A DNA stretch of 15,174 nt from Saccharofermentans sp. (GCA_024695565.1 JAILHX010000152.1:1-15174); one strand, 5' to 3'; counted from the stretch's first letter, positions 1-7,956 are shown. Numbers and translations are program-made. Notes: generated by a model not told the origin, from the sequence alone.

Positions 1-140
1 CGCCCGAACTGCCGCCGAACAAGGCTGACCCGCGGCGCACGCATGAAATCCGCTTACTGCTGCTTCCTTCCGGACCTGACAGGGTTCACGGCTCAGCGTC
101 GCACGGGACCCTGACCGGCAGCAGACCGGACGGGACGAAC
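1..140 (-). ncRNA. ffs: Signal recognition particle RNA, small bacterial type (4.5S-like), 3' end at window edge
   Basis: Read on the minus strand, this stretch holds the conserved SRP RNA apical segment GTCAGGTCCGGAAGGAAGC with the GGAA tetraloop, the binding site for the Ffh M domain. The flanks fold into one long hairpin: CTGCTGCCG (116-124) pairs fully with CGGCGGCAG (9-17) allowing one G-U, and pairing continues outward with one mismatch to the pair 132/1. The 5' end is put near 140, about 7 bases after the -10 box. Because pairing reaches base 1, the 3' end lies at or just beyond the window edge. The RNA acts with Ffh in co-translational membrane targeting. In Firmicutes this gene often precedes dnaX, which would lie off the left edge; that is inference. 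Confidence 0.93.
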
Positions 141-155
141 AGATGAATTATAACA
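141..155 (-). promoter_or_regulatory. Extended -10 promoter of the SRP RNA
   Basis: On the minus strand, TATAAT lies at 152-147, preceded by TG one base upstream (TGTTATAAT), a perfect extended -10 element. No good -35 box is visible 17 bases further upstream. The spacing predicts a start near 140, which matches the end of the folded RNA. Confidence 0.7.
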
Positions 156-208
156 TAAAAAATCAGCGCGCCCTATAAAAGAAGAACTGTTATGAGGACA
201 ATCAGATA

Positions 209-1450
209 TCAGCTGTAGCAGTTCCTTACGAAATCCGCCGTATATCTGCCGATCTGCTGCATTACGGAGGCTGCGTTCTCCTCGTATGCGTTCTCTACAT
301 AGACCACGACGGCGATAGGTTCCTCGCAGTCGATAATCGCGCACTCCATGAAGGTGCCCATGCTGGTGTTGCGTCCGTAAACGTGGAGTATCGGGGTATC
401 CTGGAAGAACGATGCCTTGAGCGGAGATGCTGTCTCGCTGTAATACATGTCGTTGATCAGTCTCTGGTATGTATCGGGCGCATTGATATATCCATTGTAA
501 AGATATCTCAAATATTCGCCCATGTCGTAGCAGGAGGTCCTGCCCGCGGATCTGTAGCGTCTGCTCCTGTAATCGATATACAGGGGAGTGGAGTTATAGC
601 TGACGTAGTTGCTTATCTTGTCGATCTGGGGAACTATCTCGTTCATGCTGCCCATCGAGTCTATGACGAAATTGAGCGCGATGCTGTCGTTCTTCGTTAC
701 AGCGTAATTGAGCGCATTGCGGTGGAAGAACTGCTTGCCGTATCTGAAGTTCTTGGCAATGTAGGATGCGGAACGGGCGCCTTTTGACGCTCTTTCGTAA
801 GTTGCAACGCCCGCGAGGTCCTGCTTGCCGTCGGCATACTGGTCGTACCATACGAGCTCGATCGGGATCGCGAAAGCGCCGGAAGGGAGGACGGGCTCCA
901 AGTTCCTGTAACCGATGCTGTCGCCGTTCTTGAGCGAAATGAACTCAAAGCAGATACGCATGTATTTCTGCTCAACGTCGACCGCCTTGACCTTTTCCCT
1001 TAACTCGTCGAGCATGACCGCCCTCTTCTGGTAGGTAGCGGTCTGGTGCCAGGTTGCTTTCTTAAAGGTGAAGCTCGGGTTCTCAAGGATCGGGTCGGGT
1101 GAGTTGTTCTGTACCTTAGTCGAAGACGATTCAGAGCTTTCCGCGCTTGTGGGAGCAAATGACGGAGCCAGGATCGTGGTCGTCTCCGTAGTCGTTGTCA
1201 CCGTGGTGGATTCCGTTGTGGTGTGGACCGGACGCCTGTACTCGGAATATGTCGTAGTCTCTCTTTTCGCCGCGCCCACGAGATCGGGGAACATCTCCGC
1301 GTAGGTCTGTCCGTCGTAGGAGACTTTGCGGAAGAACATGAGGATCAGGGTGATACCCAAAGTGACCAGCACAATAGACAGCGTCCTCTTTCGGCGGGAC
1401 GACTGGATCTTAGGTGCTTTCTGCAGAAATGTAGGATTTGGTCTCTTCAC
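209..1450 (-). CDS. Membrane-anchored protein with beta-lactamase/transpeptidase-like domain, probably catalytically inactive
   Basis: 413 residues from a GTG start with ribosome site GGGGAG 5 bases upstream. A basic N-terminus precedes one membrane segment (about 23-40). A Thr/Ser/Glu-rich low-complexity linker (about 65-112, with runs of TTT and SSS) suggests it spans the cell wall. Residues about 140-413 look like the serine beta-lactamase/PBP-like fold: GAFAIPIEL (191-199) sits where SxxK-[LIV]-P is expected, ALNYAVTKNDSIALN (246-260) where the SDN helix is expected, and ILHVYGRNTSMG (354-365) where KTG is expected. In each place the key residues are replaced (Ser and Lys by Gly and Ala; SDN by KND; KTG by VYG). 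I infer a non-enzymatic surface or sensor role. The fold assignment comes from motif spacing only and needs a structure comparison. The gene has its own promoter and no visible terminator before the SRP RNA. Confidence 0.7.
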   Translation of the reverse strand: MKRPNPTFLQKAPKIQSSRRKRTLSIVLVTLGITLILMFFRKVSYDGQTYAEMFPDLVGAAKRETTTYSEYRRPVHTTTESTTVTTTTETTTILAPSFAPTSAESSESSSTKVQNNSPDPILENPSFTFKKATWHQTATYQKRAVMLDELREKVKAVDVEQKYMRICFEFISLKNGDSIGYRNLEPVLPSGAFAIPIELVWYDQYADGKQDLAGVATYERASKGARSASYIAKNFRYGKQFFHRNALNYAVTKNDSIALNFVIDSMGSMNEIVPQIDKISNYVSYNSTPLYIDYRSRRYRSAGRTSCYDMGEYLRYLYNGYINAPDTYQRLINDMYYSETASPLKASFFQDTPILHVYGRNTSMGTFMECAIIDCEEPIAVVVYVENAYEENAASVMQQIGRYTADFVRNCYS

Positions 1451-1488
1451 GATAGCTCCCCGGAGTGCTCGAAAATCATTACGAGACG

Positions 1489-1517
1489 ATTTTAAATAAT
1501 AAGAATGCCATTTTCAA
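1489..1517 (-). promoter_or_regulatory. Sigma-A-like promoter of the beta-lactamase-fold gene
   Basis: On the minus strand, TTGAAA (1517-1512), a 17-base spacer and TAAAAT (1494-1489) form a near-consensus promoter about 40 bases before the GTG start. A small dyad TTTTC-AACG-GAAAA (1511-1524) overlaps the -35 box. Confidence 0.6.
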
Positions 1518-1532
1518 CGGAAAAACCGTGTG

Positions 1533-1554
1533 AATACTGCGAGGAAACAGTATT
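1533..1554. repeat. Perfect inverted repeat AATACTG-N8-CAGTATT in the divergent intergenic region
   Basis: Arms AATACTG (1533-1539) and CAGTATT (1548-1554) match perfectly around an 8-base centre. It lies 16 bases upstream of the -35 box of the minus-strand gene and 66 bases upstream of the veg -35 box. The size and symmetry fit an operator for a dimeric regulator, but no regulator is assigned. It has no T-run, so it is not a terminator. Confidence 0.4.
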
Positions 1555-1620
1555 TAAGGGCTGTAAACACTATATTTTGTTGATACTGCATATTGATGCA
1601 CTAAATGTGGTGTTTTTTTA

Positions 1621-1649
1621 TTGACAATTTATCAAGCAAAGGTTAGAAT
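1621..1649 (+). promoter_or_regulatory. Strong sigma-A promoter of veg
   Basis: TTGACA (1621-1626, perfect -35), a 17-base spacer and TAGAAT (1644-1649) lie 80 bases before the veg start. The match predicts strong constitutive transcription, in keeping with the well-known strong veg promoter of Bacillus subtilis. Confidence 0.8.
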
Positions 1650-1728
1650 TGTCCTGTATTTCAATAATCAATCATTTTTTAAAACGTTATTTGATTATTC
1701 CATATGAATCCGAGCGGAGGGTGGCCTA

Positions 1729-1995
1729 ATGATTATCAGTTCAGATCTCGAGAAATGCAGGAGCAAGTTCCAGGATCTTATCGGCAAGAAAATCGTTTGC
1801 AAGACAAATGGCGGCCGCAAGAGGATCATTACCTACATCGGAACTGTTGAGCATTGCTATCCCAATGTTTTCACACTCCTTTGCGAGAATGAATCAGGCA
1901 AGCAGTCTATCGTCTCATTCAGCTATATCGATGTTCTCACAAGAACCGTACGTGTAGGTATCATGCCTGAGAAGTCGCAGGAAGTCGCAGTCTGA
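1729..1995 (+). CDS. veg: Veg family protein
   Basis: 88 residues, the usual size for this family (about 85-90). The ATG follows GGAGGGTGG (1716-1724). The core (about residues 17-75) has the family pattern: LIGKKIVCKTNGGRKR, then a Gly-Thr-Val strand, YPNVFTLL, and SFSYIDVLTRTVRV, matching the B. subtilis Veg layout of LGKRL-KANGGRRK, YPSVFVI and SYSYADILTETVEL. Veg has been linked to biofilm matrix gene expression in B. subtilis through the SinR/SlrR circuit; its biochemical activity is unclear. In B. subtilis veg also lies just upstream of ispE, so the position supports the call. It has its own promoter and terminator and is probably a separate transcript. Confidence 0.9.
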   Translation: MIISSDLEKCRSKFQDLIGKKIVCKTNGGRKRIITYIGTVEHCYPNVFTLLCENESGKQSIVSFSYIDVLTRTVRVGIMPEKSQEVAV

Positions 1996-2020
1996 GACAC
2001 TGCCAATATGAAGGATCTTC

Positions 2021-2060
2021 AAGAGGTTGTCTGACAAGGCAACCTCTTTCATTTTTTGTT
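2021..2060 (+). terminator. Rho-independent terminator of veg
   Basis: A perfect 9-bp stem AAGAGGTTG (2021-2029) / CAACCTCTT (2040-2048) with a 10-base loop is followed by a T-rich tail (2047-2060). It starts 25 bases after the veg stop. Confidence 0.85.
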
Positions 2061-2085
2061 TACGGATATTTGCCGCGGCGGGTTG

Positions 2086-2091
2086 TATAAT
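2086..2091 (+). promoter_or_regulatory. -10 box of a probable ispE promoter
   Basis: A perfect TATAAT (2086-2091) lies 38 bases before the ispE start and downstream of the veg terminator. No convincing -35 box is seen at the usual distance, so the promoter may be modest. Confidence 0.5.
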
Positions 2092-2129
2092 ATAGTTGTT
2101 TAGAGAGCAAAGGAAACAGGAGCCGGACT

Positions 2130-3056
2130 ATGCCGACTGAATCATACGAGATAACTGCAAACGCCAAGATCAACCTCTTTTTGAGGGTAAAGGGCACATT
2201 GCCTAACGGATATCACAGCCTGTACACGGTCATGCAGGAGATAGCCTGCGCAGACCAGATAACCGTTAATATTGATGATACACGCAAGGGCTTCAAGATA
2301 AACTGTATCGGAAGAAGCGATATCGATCCTAAGAAGAATCTTTGCAGGAAGGCCTGTGACCGTTTCTATTCCAACATGAAGAAGATAAGGGAAGGTTTTG
2401 TCCCTCCCTATACCGAGATAGAGCTTATCAAGAACATTCCGTCAGAATCCGGAATGGGAGGAGGAAGCTCTGATGCTGCCGCCATCCTTCTTGTTCTTCA
2501 GGAGCATTTCGGCAATCCTTTTGAAGAGGAACAGCTCCTCAAGATCGCGGTAAACGTCGGCGCGGATGTACCGTTCTTCCTTTACGGCGGAACAGCCCTG
2601 TGCGAGAAAGTCGGCGAGGACGTCACGCCCATCGGCAATCTCGCCGGCCTCGGCGTTCTTATCGCCAAGCCGGATGCCGGAGTATCCACACCCGAGTGCT
2701 TTGCCCTTATCGATAAAGAACCCGCAAAGCCTTTCGACGGAGATGCTTACGCGGAATACATAGAAAGTCTCAAGACTCCCTCAAAGGATGCCTCCGAGAT
2801 CCTTTCCAAGATAACTGCAGGCGGAGACCTTCTGGTTAATGACCTGGAGAGTCCTGCGACCAAGCTGATTCCTGAGATCTCTGACATCAGGACGTCTTTG
2901 GAGGAGCTCGGCTCGCCTTACTGCCGCATGACCGGCTCGGGAAGCGCGGTCTTCGCACTGTTCGAGAACTTAGAAGATGCCGCCCTCGCAAAAGAGCGTG
3001 CAAAAAAGGATGCAGTTCTTTCGAAGTGCAACCTTATACTTGCCGAAACAGTCTGA
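2130..3056 (+). CDS. ispE: 4-diphosphocytidyl-2-C-methyl-D-erythritol kinase
   Basis: 308 residues, slightly above the usual 280-300. GHMP-family kinase that phosphorylates the 2-hydroxyl of CDP-ME in the MEP pathway to isopentenyl diphosphate, in the cytoplasm. Motifs in order: N-terminal ANAKINLFL with K13; NGYHSL with H29; the Gly-rich ATP loop ESGMGGGSSDAAA (106-118); GADVPFFLYGG with catalytic Asp 146; and the C-terminal CRMTGSGSAVFALF motif (265-278). AGGAG (2118-2122) lies 7 bases before the ATG. The stop falls 2 bases from the stop of the convergent acetyltransferase gene, with no terminator between. Presence of the MEP pathway fits a Clostridia host. Confidence 0.95.
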   Translation: MPTESYEITANAKINLFLRVKGTLPNGYHSLYTVMQEIACADQITVNIDDTRKGFKINCIGRSDIDPKKNLCRKACDRFYSNMKKIREGFVPPYTEIELIKNIPSESGMGGGSSDAAAILLVLQEHFGNPFEEEQLLKIAVNVGADVPFFLYGGTALCEKVGEDVTPIGNLAGLGVLIAKPDAGVSTPECFALIDKEPAKPFDGDAYAEYIESLKTPSKDASEILSKITAGGDLLVNDLESPATKLIPEISDIRTSLEELGSPYCRMTGSGSAVFALFENLEDAALAKERAKKDAVLSKCNLILAETV

Positions 3057-3058
3057 TA

Positions 3059-3589
3059 TCAGATCTTTTTCGCGAAAAGTCCTCTCGGATAACCCCTGGA
3101 ATACTCACTGTCTATAAGCTCGAAACCGCGCGCGCCGTAGAACGCGGTCATCTTTTTGTTCGCGGTCGAGCAGTGCAGGAGCATGATATCGCACCCGTTC
3201 TCTTTAGCGTATTCTTCGCTTCCCGTGATGAGATTTACTCCGAGTCCGCCGCGTCTTAATTCCTGGATGACCGCAAAGCGTGATACGTAGGCTGCCTTGT
3301 TAAAGCCTTTCAGGAACTTCTCTGTTTTTTCCGAGAAGCTGTAGCGCTGCGGCATTTCGGTGATCCCCGTGGTGATGGTCCCGACTGCCACTTCACCGTC
3401 GAAGACAGCGGTGCAGTGACGGTTCCTGATGCGGTCCTCGACTGACTCGATCGACTCGGTCATTGCCTCGAGCATACCGGTCTTGATGTCGGATTCCGCG
3501 CAGTAAGTCAGCATGGCAACACGAAGCAGCCGCTGTATCGCGGCTGCGTCACGGGGTTCTGCGGTCCTTGTAATAAGATCGCCGTTCAT
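3059..3589 (-). CDS. GNAT family N-acetyltransferase, last gene of the arginine operon
   Basis: 176 residues, one GNAT domain. The acetyl-CoA pyrophosphate loop is visible as ELRRGGLGVNLI (110-121, R/QxxGxG/A type), preceded by the strand YVSRFAV (101-107), and the C-terminal FYGARGFELID (150-160) is typical. GNATs move an acetyl group from acetyl-CoA to an amine; the acceptor cannot be read from the sequence. The argF stop TAA (3600-3598) lies inside the ribosome-site stretch AAGG of this gene, 8 bases before its ATG, so translation is likely coupled. Position after argF, in an operon without argJ, raises the possibility of N-acetylglutamate synthase (a short NAGS of similar size exists in Mycobacterium), but I see no specific sequence likeness to that enzyme. 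An unrelated amine acetyltransferase is equally possible. Confidence 0.85.
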   Translation of the reverse strand: MNGDLITRTAEPRDAAAIQRLLRVAMLTYCAESDIKTGMLEAMTESIESVEDRIRNRHCTAVFDGEVAVGTITTGITEMPQRYSFSEKTEKFLKGFNKAAYVSRFAVIQELRRGGLGVNLITGSEEYAKENGCDIMLLHCSTANKKMTAFYGARGFELIDSEYSRGYPRGLFAKKI

Positions 3590-3597
3590 TAATTGCC

Positions 3598-4521
3598 TTA
3601 GTTGAGGTAGCAGTTCACAAGGATTGCCTTGTGTGCGTGAAGCCTGTTCTCTGCCTCGTCGAAAACTACGCTCTGAGGTCCGTCGATGACATCCTCGGTT
3701 ACCTCATATCCGCGGTATGCGGGCAGACAGTGGAGGAAGATAGCATCCTTGTGGGCAACGCCCATGAGCTTGGAGTTGACCTGATAATCCTTGAAGATCT
3801 CGACTCTCTTGGCCTTCTCGGCTTCCTGACCCATTGAGGTCCATGTGTCCGTATAGATGACGTCAGCGTCAGCTGCAGCTTCAAAAGGATCTGTGGTCAT
3901 CAGGATCTTTGAACCTGTGATCTTGGCATCCTCTTCGGCCTGTTTAACGTATTTCTCGGGGCATGTGTAATCGGCGGGTGAACCGATGGCAACATCCATT
4001 CCGGCCTTTGCGCATGCCTGAAGGAGGGAATTTGCAACGTTATTTCCGTCGCCTACATATGCGAGCTTGAGACCTTTCAGCGCGCCCTTGTGCTCCTTGA
4101 TCGTGAGGAGGTCTGCGAGCATCTGTGTAGGATGCTGGTCATCCGTAAGGCCGTTGATGACAGGGATCTTTCCGTACTTGGCAAGATCTACAACGTCCTG
4201 GTGCTTGAAAGTTCTGATCATGATGCCGTCGATCATGCCGGAAAGAACATTCGCCGTATCATAGATCGTCTCGCCTCTGCCGATCTGGATGTCGTTGTTG
4301 GAAAGGAACAGAGCCATTCCGCCGAGCTGGTACATACCGACTTCGAAAGAGACGCGTGTCCTTGTGGAAGACTTCGTGAAGATCATTCCGAGCGTCTTGC
4401 CGTCGAGATAGTGGTGCTTGATGCCCTTCTTGGTCTTGTCCTTCATATCGGCAGCGATATCGAGGAGATAATCGAGTTCCTTGATGCCGACGTCTTCGTG
4501 AAAATCTATATAGTGTTTCAT
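3598..4521 (-). CDS. argF: Ornithine carbamoyltransferase
   Basis: 307 residues, the normal length. Cytoplasmic enzyme that joins carbamoyl phosphate and ornithine to give citrulline. Family motifs are intact: SSTRTR (51-56) for carbamoyl phosphate, HPTQ (130-133), the DTWTSMGQE ornithine loop (225-233, with SMG) and HCLPAYRG (264-271) with the catalytic Cys 265. AAGGAGT lies 8 bases before the ATG. It follows argD by 21 bases and precedes the GNAT gene. A catabolic role (ArgF versus ArcB) cannot be excluded by sequence, but placement among argC, argB and argD points to biosynthesis. Confidence 0.96.
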   Translation of the reverse strand: MKHYIDFHEDVGIKELDYLLDIAADMKDKTKKGIKHHYLDGKTLGMIFTKSSTRTRVSFEVGMYQLGGMALFLSNNDIQIGRGETIYDTANVLSGMIDGIMIRTFKHQDVVDLAKYGKIPVINGLTDDQHPTQMLADLLTIKEHKGALKGLKLAYVGDGNNVANSLLQACAKAGMDVAIGSPADYTCPEKYVKQAEEDAKITGSKILMTTDPFEAAADADVIYTDTWTSMGQEAEKAKRVEIFKDYQVNSKLMGVAHKDAIFLHCLPAYRGYEVTEDVIDGPQSVVFDEAENRLHAHKAILVNCYLN

Positions 4522-4542
4522 AGTTCCATACTCCTTAATGCT

Positions 4543-5928
4543 TTATTCCAGTTCTTCTTCAGGTTCGGGAAGGGCAGCGGGCTTGCTTTCCTCCGTGGGC
4601 TTGCTTTCCTCCGCGGGCTTGCTTTCCTCCGCGGGCTTTTGCTCTGCGAGCGCCTTCATTGCGGGTGTCTCTTTGCGGCCGATGTTCTTGAAGGCATTAA
4701 GGATCGGATTCGGCTTGCCGCCCATTCTTGTCGAAAGGAGCTGGTCTAAAGTCCTTACGAAGCTTAACGCCTGCGACTTCGTGATGACAAGCGGGGGAGC
4801 GATCCTGATAACTGACTTTCCGATCGAGCTTACGAGGAACCCGTTCCTGAAGAGCTCTTCCTTAAGGCCTGATGCGATCACTGACTCGTCGAACTCGATT
4901 CCGATGAGAAGACCCATTCCGCGTACTTTTGTAATGCAGCTGTATTTGCTCTTGAGCTTGTTCAGCTTCTCGAAAAGAGCTGCGCTTACGAGGTTGACGT
5001 TATCAAGAACATTAGCTTCGCCGAAGTATTCCATGACCGCGATACCTGCTGCGCAAGCCAGAGGGTTGCCGCCGAAAGTGCTGCCGTGGTCACCGACCTG
5101 GAATCCCTTTGCGGCTTCGTCGGTGCAGAGCATAGCGCCGATCGGAACGCCGCCGCCCAGGCCCTTTGCGAGGGTCATGATATCAGGGGTGATGCCGTAG
5201 TTCTGATAGCAGAACATCTTGCCTGTACGGCCGACACCGGTCTGTACCTCATCGATGATGAGAAGGATACCCTTCTCGGTGCAAAGCTTCCTTACAGCCT
5301 GAATGTAATCGGCATCTGCGGGATTGACTCCGCTCTCGCCCTGGATGAGCTCGAGCATGATCGCAGCGGTATGGGGACCGACCGCGAGCTTCATGGCATC
5401 CAGATCGTTATAGGGAACATACTTGAAGCCCGGAACGACGGGTGCAAAAGGCTTGGAGAACTTCTCCTGGCCGGTTGCTGTCATCGAACCGAAAGTCCTG
5501 CCGTGGAAGCTCTTCTCGGCTGTTATGATCTCGTACTTGTTCTCGCCCTTGTAGTGGAAATATCCGCGTGCGAGCTTGAGTGCCGCTTCGTTTGCCTCCG
5601 CACCGGAATTGCAGAAGAATGCCTTGTCTGCAAAGCTTGCCCTGCAGAGCCTGTAGGCAAGTTCGGAACGCTGGGGGATATAGTAGTAGTTGCTGCAGTG
5701 AATGAGGTTCTTCGCCTGCTTTGTGATCGCGCCTACGAGCTTGGGATTGCCGTGACCCAGTGAGTTGACGGCGATGCCGCCGATCATGTCCAGGTACTTG
5801 TTGCCCTCGGTGTCGTAAAGGTAGCTGCCCTTGCCCTTTGTGAAAGCGACGGGGAGCGGTGCGAAGACCTGAAGACAGTAGTTCTTGTCAAAATCGCTTA
5901 TTAAAGCAAAATCATTTTCTATACTCAT
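4543..5928 (-). CDS. argD: Acetylornithine aminotransferase with repetitive C-terminal tail
   Basis: 461 residues; the family is usually near 390-400. A class III PLP aminotransferase that converts N-acetylglutamate semialdehyde and glutamate to N-acetylornithine and 2-oxoglutarate. Visible features: [13 protein letters not shown] (106-118) for PLP phosphate, FHGRTFG (141-147), [11 protein letters not shown] (226-236), the PLP-binding Lys 255 in LAKGLGGG, and [10 protein letters not shown] (283-292). After the fold ends near residue 405 there is a tail of about 55 residues rich in Pro, Glu and Lys, with the hexamer KPAEES repeated three times. The ATG overlaps the end of argB by 17 bases; AAGAGA just upstream and AAGGAG further up may serve as ribosome sites. 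The closely related succinyl-diaminopimelate or succinylornithine transaminases are less likely in this operon. Confidence 0.94.
   Translation of the reverse strand: MSIENDFALISDFDKNYCLQVFAPLPVAFTKGKGSYLYDTEGNKYLDMIGGIAVNSLGHGNPKLVGAITKQAKNLIHCSNYYYIPQRSELAYRLCRASFADKAFFCNSGAEANEAALKLARGYFHYKGENKYEIITAEKSFHGRTFGSMTATGQEKFSKPFAPVVPGFKYVPYNDLDAMKLAVGPHTAAIMLELIQGESGVNPADADYIQAVRKLCTEKGILLIIDEVQTGVGRTGKMFCYQNYGITPDIMTLAKGLGGGVPIGAMLCTDEAAKGFQVGDHGSTFGGNPLACAAGIAVMEYFGEANVLDNVNLVSAALFEKLNKLKSKYSCITKVRGMGLLIGIEFDESVIASGLKEELFRNGFLVSSIGKSVIRIAPPLVITKSQALSFVRTLDQLLSTRMGGKPNPILNAFKNIGRKETPAMKALAEQKPAEESKPAEESKPTEESKPAALPEPEEELE
4579..4638. repeat. 18-bp tandem repeat coding the KPAEES tail of ArgD
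   Basis: The + strand unit gggcttgctttcctccgc is present three times in direct tandem (4579-4596, 4597-4614, 4615-4632) with a 6-base partial fourth. Only one base differs (t for c at 4596), giving Thr for Ala in the protein. The length keeps the reading frame, so copy number may vary without a frameshift. Confidence 0.9.
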
Positions 5929-6856
5929 AATTCTCTTGTTTCTCCTTGATTATCATTGTGCCGATGCCGTTCTTTGTGAATGTCTCGAGGATAATGGAAT
6001 GCGGTATCCTGCCGTCGATTATGTGTGCTCGGCCGACGCCTCGGAGAACAGTGCCCAGGCAGCCTTCGATCTTGGGGATCATGCCGCCGCTGATAATGCC
6101 TTTGTCGATGCAGTCCTTAACGTCCTGCTGATCGAGAACCGGAATGATATGCTCTTTGCCTTCTGCCGTTGTCTCGAGAACGCCGCCGACATCCGTAAGG
6201 ATGATGAGCTTGGAAGCGCCAAGCGCGACTGCGACCTCGGAGGCTACGGTGTCAGCGTTGATGTTGTAGCTCTCGCCGTTCTTGCCGACGCCTATGGGGG
6301 CGATGACGGGGATATATTCGTCATTTGCGAGCATCGAAATGACCTTTGTATTGATGCGTGTGATCTTGCCGACATAGCCGATGTCGATGGGGTTGCCCTC
6401 GGAATCCTCGGTCATTTTCTCGGCTTCGATCAGGTTGCCGTCAATGCCGCTGATACCAACAGCTTTTGCACCCTTGCCGCAGAGGACGGAAACGATCTCT
6501 TTGTTGGTCTTGCCGATAAGCACCATCTGGGCATAAGCCATGGTCTCCTCATCGGTGTACCTCAGGCCGTTTACGAAATGGGATTCCTTGCCGACTTTGT
6601 TGAGCATGCCGGAAATGTCCGGACCGCCGCCGTGAACGATGACGGGATTGATGCCGATAAGCTTGAGCAGTGTAATGTCATCCATGACGGACTGCTTGAG
6701 CTCGTCGTTGACCATTGCATTTCCGCCGTACTTGATGACGAAAGTCTGTCCGCGCATCTTCTTGATGTACGGAAGTGCTTCAATGAGCAGCGAAGCCCTG
6801 TCCACATTGTTCTTCATGTCGCCCGTGATAACGGGTGTGTCTTTCTGACCGGCCAT
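5912..6856 (-). CDS. argB: Acetylglutamate kinase, probably arginine-inhibited
   Basis: 314 residues, slightly longer than the arginine-insensitive E. coli type (about 258). An amino acid kinase that phosphorylates N-acetylglutamate with ATP. Visible: IKYGGNAM (41-48) with Lys 42; [10 protein letters not shown] (72-81); the N-acetylglutamate site around YNINADTVA (197-205); ILTDVGGV (219-226); and GGMIPKI (257-263) with Lys 262. An N-terminal helix of about 25 residues before the core and the C-terminal stretch DGRIPHS...[12 protein letters not shown] (281-302) match features known from arginine-sensitive hexameric kinases, so feedback inhibition by arginine is inferred. That is usual where acetyl is recycled by ArgJ, which would have to be elsewhere. 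Starts 1 base after the argC stop. Confidence 0.96.
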   Translation of the reverse strand: MAGQKDTPVITGDMKNNVDRASLLIEALPYIKKMRGQTFVIKYGGNAMVNDELKQSVMDDITLLKLIGINPVIVHGGGPDISGMLNKVGKESHFVNGLRYTDEETMAYAQMVLIGKTNKEIVSVLCGKGAKAVGISGIDGNLIEAEKMTEDSEGNPIDIGYVGKITRINTKVISMLANDEYIPVIAPIGVGKNGESYNINADTVASEVAVALGASKLIILTDVGGVLETTAEGKEHIIPVLDQQDVKDCIDKGIISGGMIPKIEGCLGTVLRGVGRAHIIDGRIPHSIILETFTKNGIGTMIIKEKQENYEYRK

Positions 6857-6857
6857 T

Positions 6858-7931
6858 TTATACCCCCCTGATTATCGTCTGGAGTCCTGTCTCTTCCGCA
6901 AGGCCGAACATAACGTTCGCAGCCTGGATCGCCTGAAGAGCGGCGCCCTTGCCAAGGTTATCCTGAGCGGAGAAGAGCTTGATCATTCCGGTCTCCGCGT
7001 CATATACGCCGTTAACGTCGATGTAGTTGGAGTAAGATACTGCCTTAACATCGGGAAGGACGCCTGCGGGAAGGACCCTGACGAATGTCTCATTCTTATA
7101 GAATTCATTATATATATCATTGATCTTCGCCGATGTTACATCTTCGAGGCTCTTTGAAGGCTTTACGTAGATGGTGGCGAGCATGCCTCTCTTGAAAGGA
7201 GCAAGGTGAGGAGTGAAGGTTACCTTGATGTCACCGGAATTCTTTCCCGCGAGGAAAGAGCACTGCTCGGCAATCTCGGTAGTATGTCTGTGACCTACTG
7301 CTCCGTAAGGCTTGAAAGCCTCGTCGAGCTCGCAGTAAGCGTATGCAAGATCGGCTTTCCTCCCTGCGCCGCTGACACCGGAAACCGCATCGATGATGAT
7401 GGAATCCTCATCGATAAGATGATTCTTAAGGAAGGGAGCCAGAGCGATGAGTGAGCATGTGGGATAGCATCCCGGGTTAGCCGTGAGCTTTGTGGTCTTA
7501 AGCTGATCCCTGTAGAACTCGGGAAGTCCGTATACTGCGTCCGCAAGAAGCTCCGGATGAGGGTGATCCAACTTATAAGACTTCTCGTAAGTTGCGAGAT
7601 CCTTGTATCTGAAGTCGCCGCTGTGGTCGATGACCTTGCAGCCTGCCGCGAGAAGGACCGGAACCGTCTGGCTCGATACTCCGTGGGGAAGAGCCGTGAT
7701 AACGAGATCGCTGTCCTTGGCGACTTCCTCGGGTGTCAGATCCTCGATGGTGATATCGACAACGCTCCTGAATTCGGGATATACGTCGGAGAACTTCTGT
7801 CCTGCGAAGCTCCTGCCGATGAGATGCCTGAGTTCGAAAACCGGATGGGAGGCAAATCCCCTGACGAGTTCTGCTCCGACATAGCCTGTAGAACCTATAA
7901 TGCTTACCTTGATCTTATTTGATGAATCCAT
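6858..7931 (-). CDS. argC: N-acetyl-gamma-glutamyl-phosphate reductase
   Basis: 357 residues from the chosen ATG. Cytoplasmic NADPH-dependent reductase that makes N-acetylglutamate semialdehyde, the third step of arginine synthesis. The Rossmann loop [10 protein letters not shown] is at 13-22, the catalytic Cys 155 is in TANPGCYPT, and GHRHTTEI with the active-site His follows at 213-220. The longer 361-residue reading from an ATG at 7943 has no usable ribosome site (AGG abuts it), whereas the ATG at 7931 has GGGA 6 bases upstream, so I prefer the shorter form. First gene of the arginine operon, with a strong promoter and a palindrome over the -10 box. argJ, which often lies between argC and argB, is absent. 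Confidence 0.95.
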   Translation of the reverse strand: MDSSNKIKVSIIGSTGYVGAELVRGFASHPVFELRHLIGRSFAGQKFSDVYPEFRSVVDITIEDLTPEEVAKDSDLVITALPHGVSSQTVPVLLAAGCKVIDHSGDFRYKDLATYEKSYKLDHPHPELLADAVYGLPEFYRDQLKTTKLTANPGCYPTCSLIALAPFLKNHLIDEDSIIIDAVSGVSGAGRKADLAYAYCELDEAFKPYGAVGHRHTTEIAEQCSFLAGKNSGDIKVTFTPHLAPFKRGMLATIYVKPSKSLEDVTSAKINDIYNEFYKNETFVRVLPAGVLPDVKAVSYSNYIDVNGVYDAETGMIKLFSAQDNLGKGAALQAIQAANVMFGLAEETGLQTIIRGV

Positions 7932-7956
7932 ATTAATTCCCATCCTAAAGAGTTAG

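Noticed and set aside
3059..3589. Firm assignment of the GNAT gene as N-acetylglutamate synthase (argA)
   Set aside because: Only operon position supports it; the sequence shows general GNAT motifs and no specific likeness to known short NAGS enzymes.
4090..4749. Long + strand open frames opposite argF and argD, and similar ones opposite argB (5885-6871) and ispE
   Set aside because: They mirror the codon pattern of well-identified genes on the other strand, lack ribosome sites and show no recognisable protein motifs.
7932..7943. ATG at 7943 as the argC start
   Set aside because: No ribosome site at usable distance; the ATG at 7931 has one and leaves the Rossmann fold complete.
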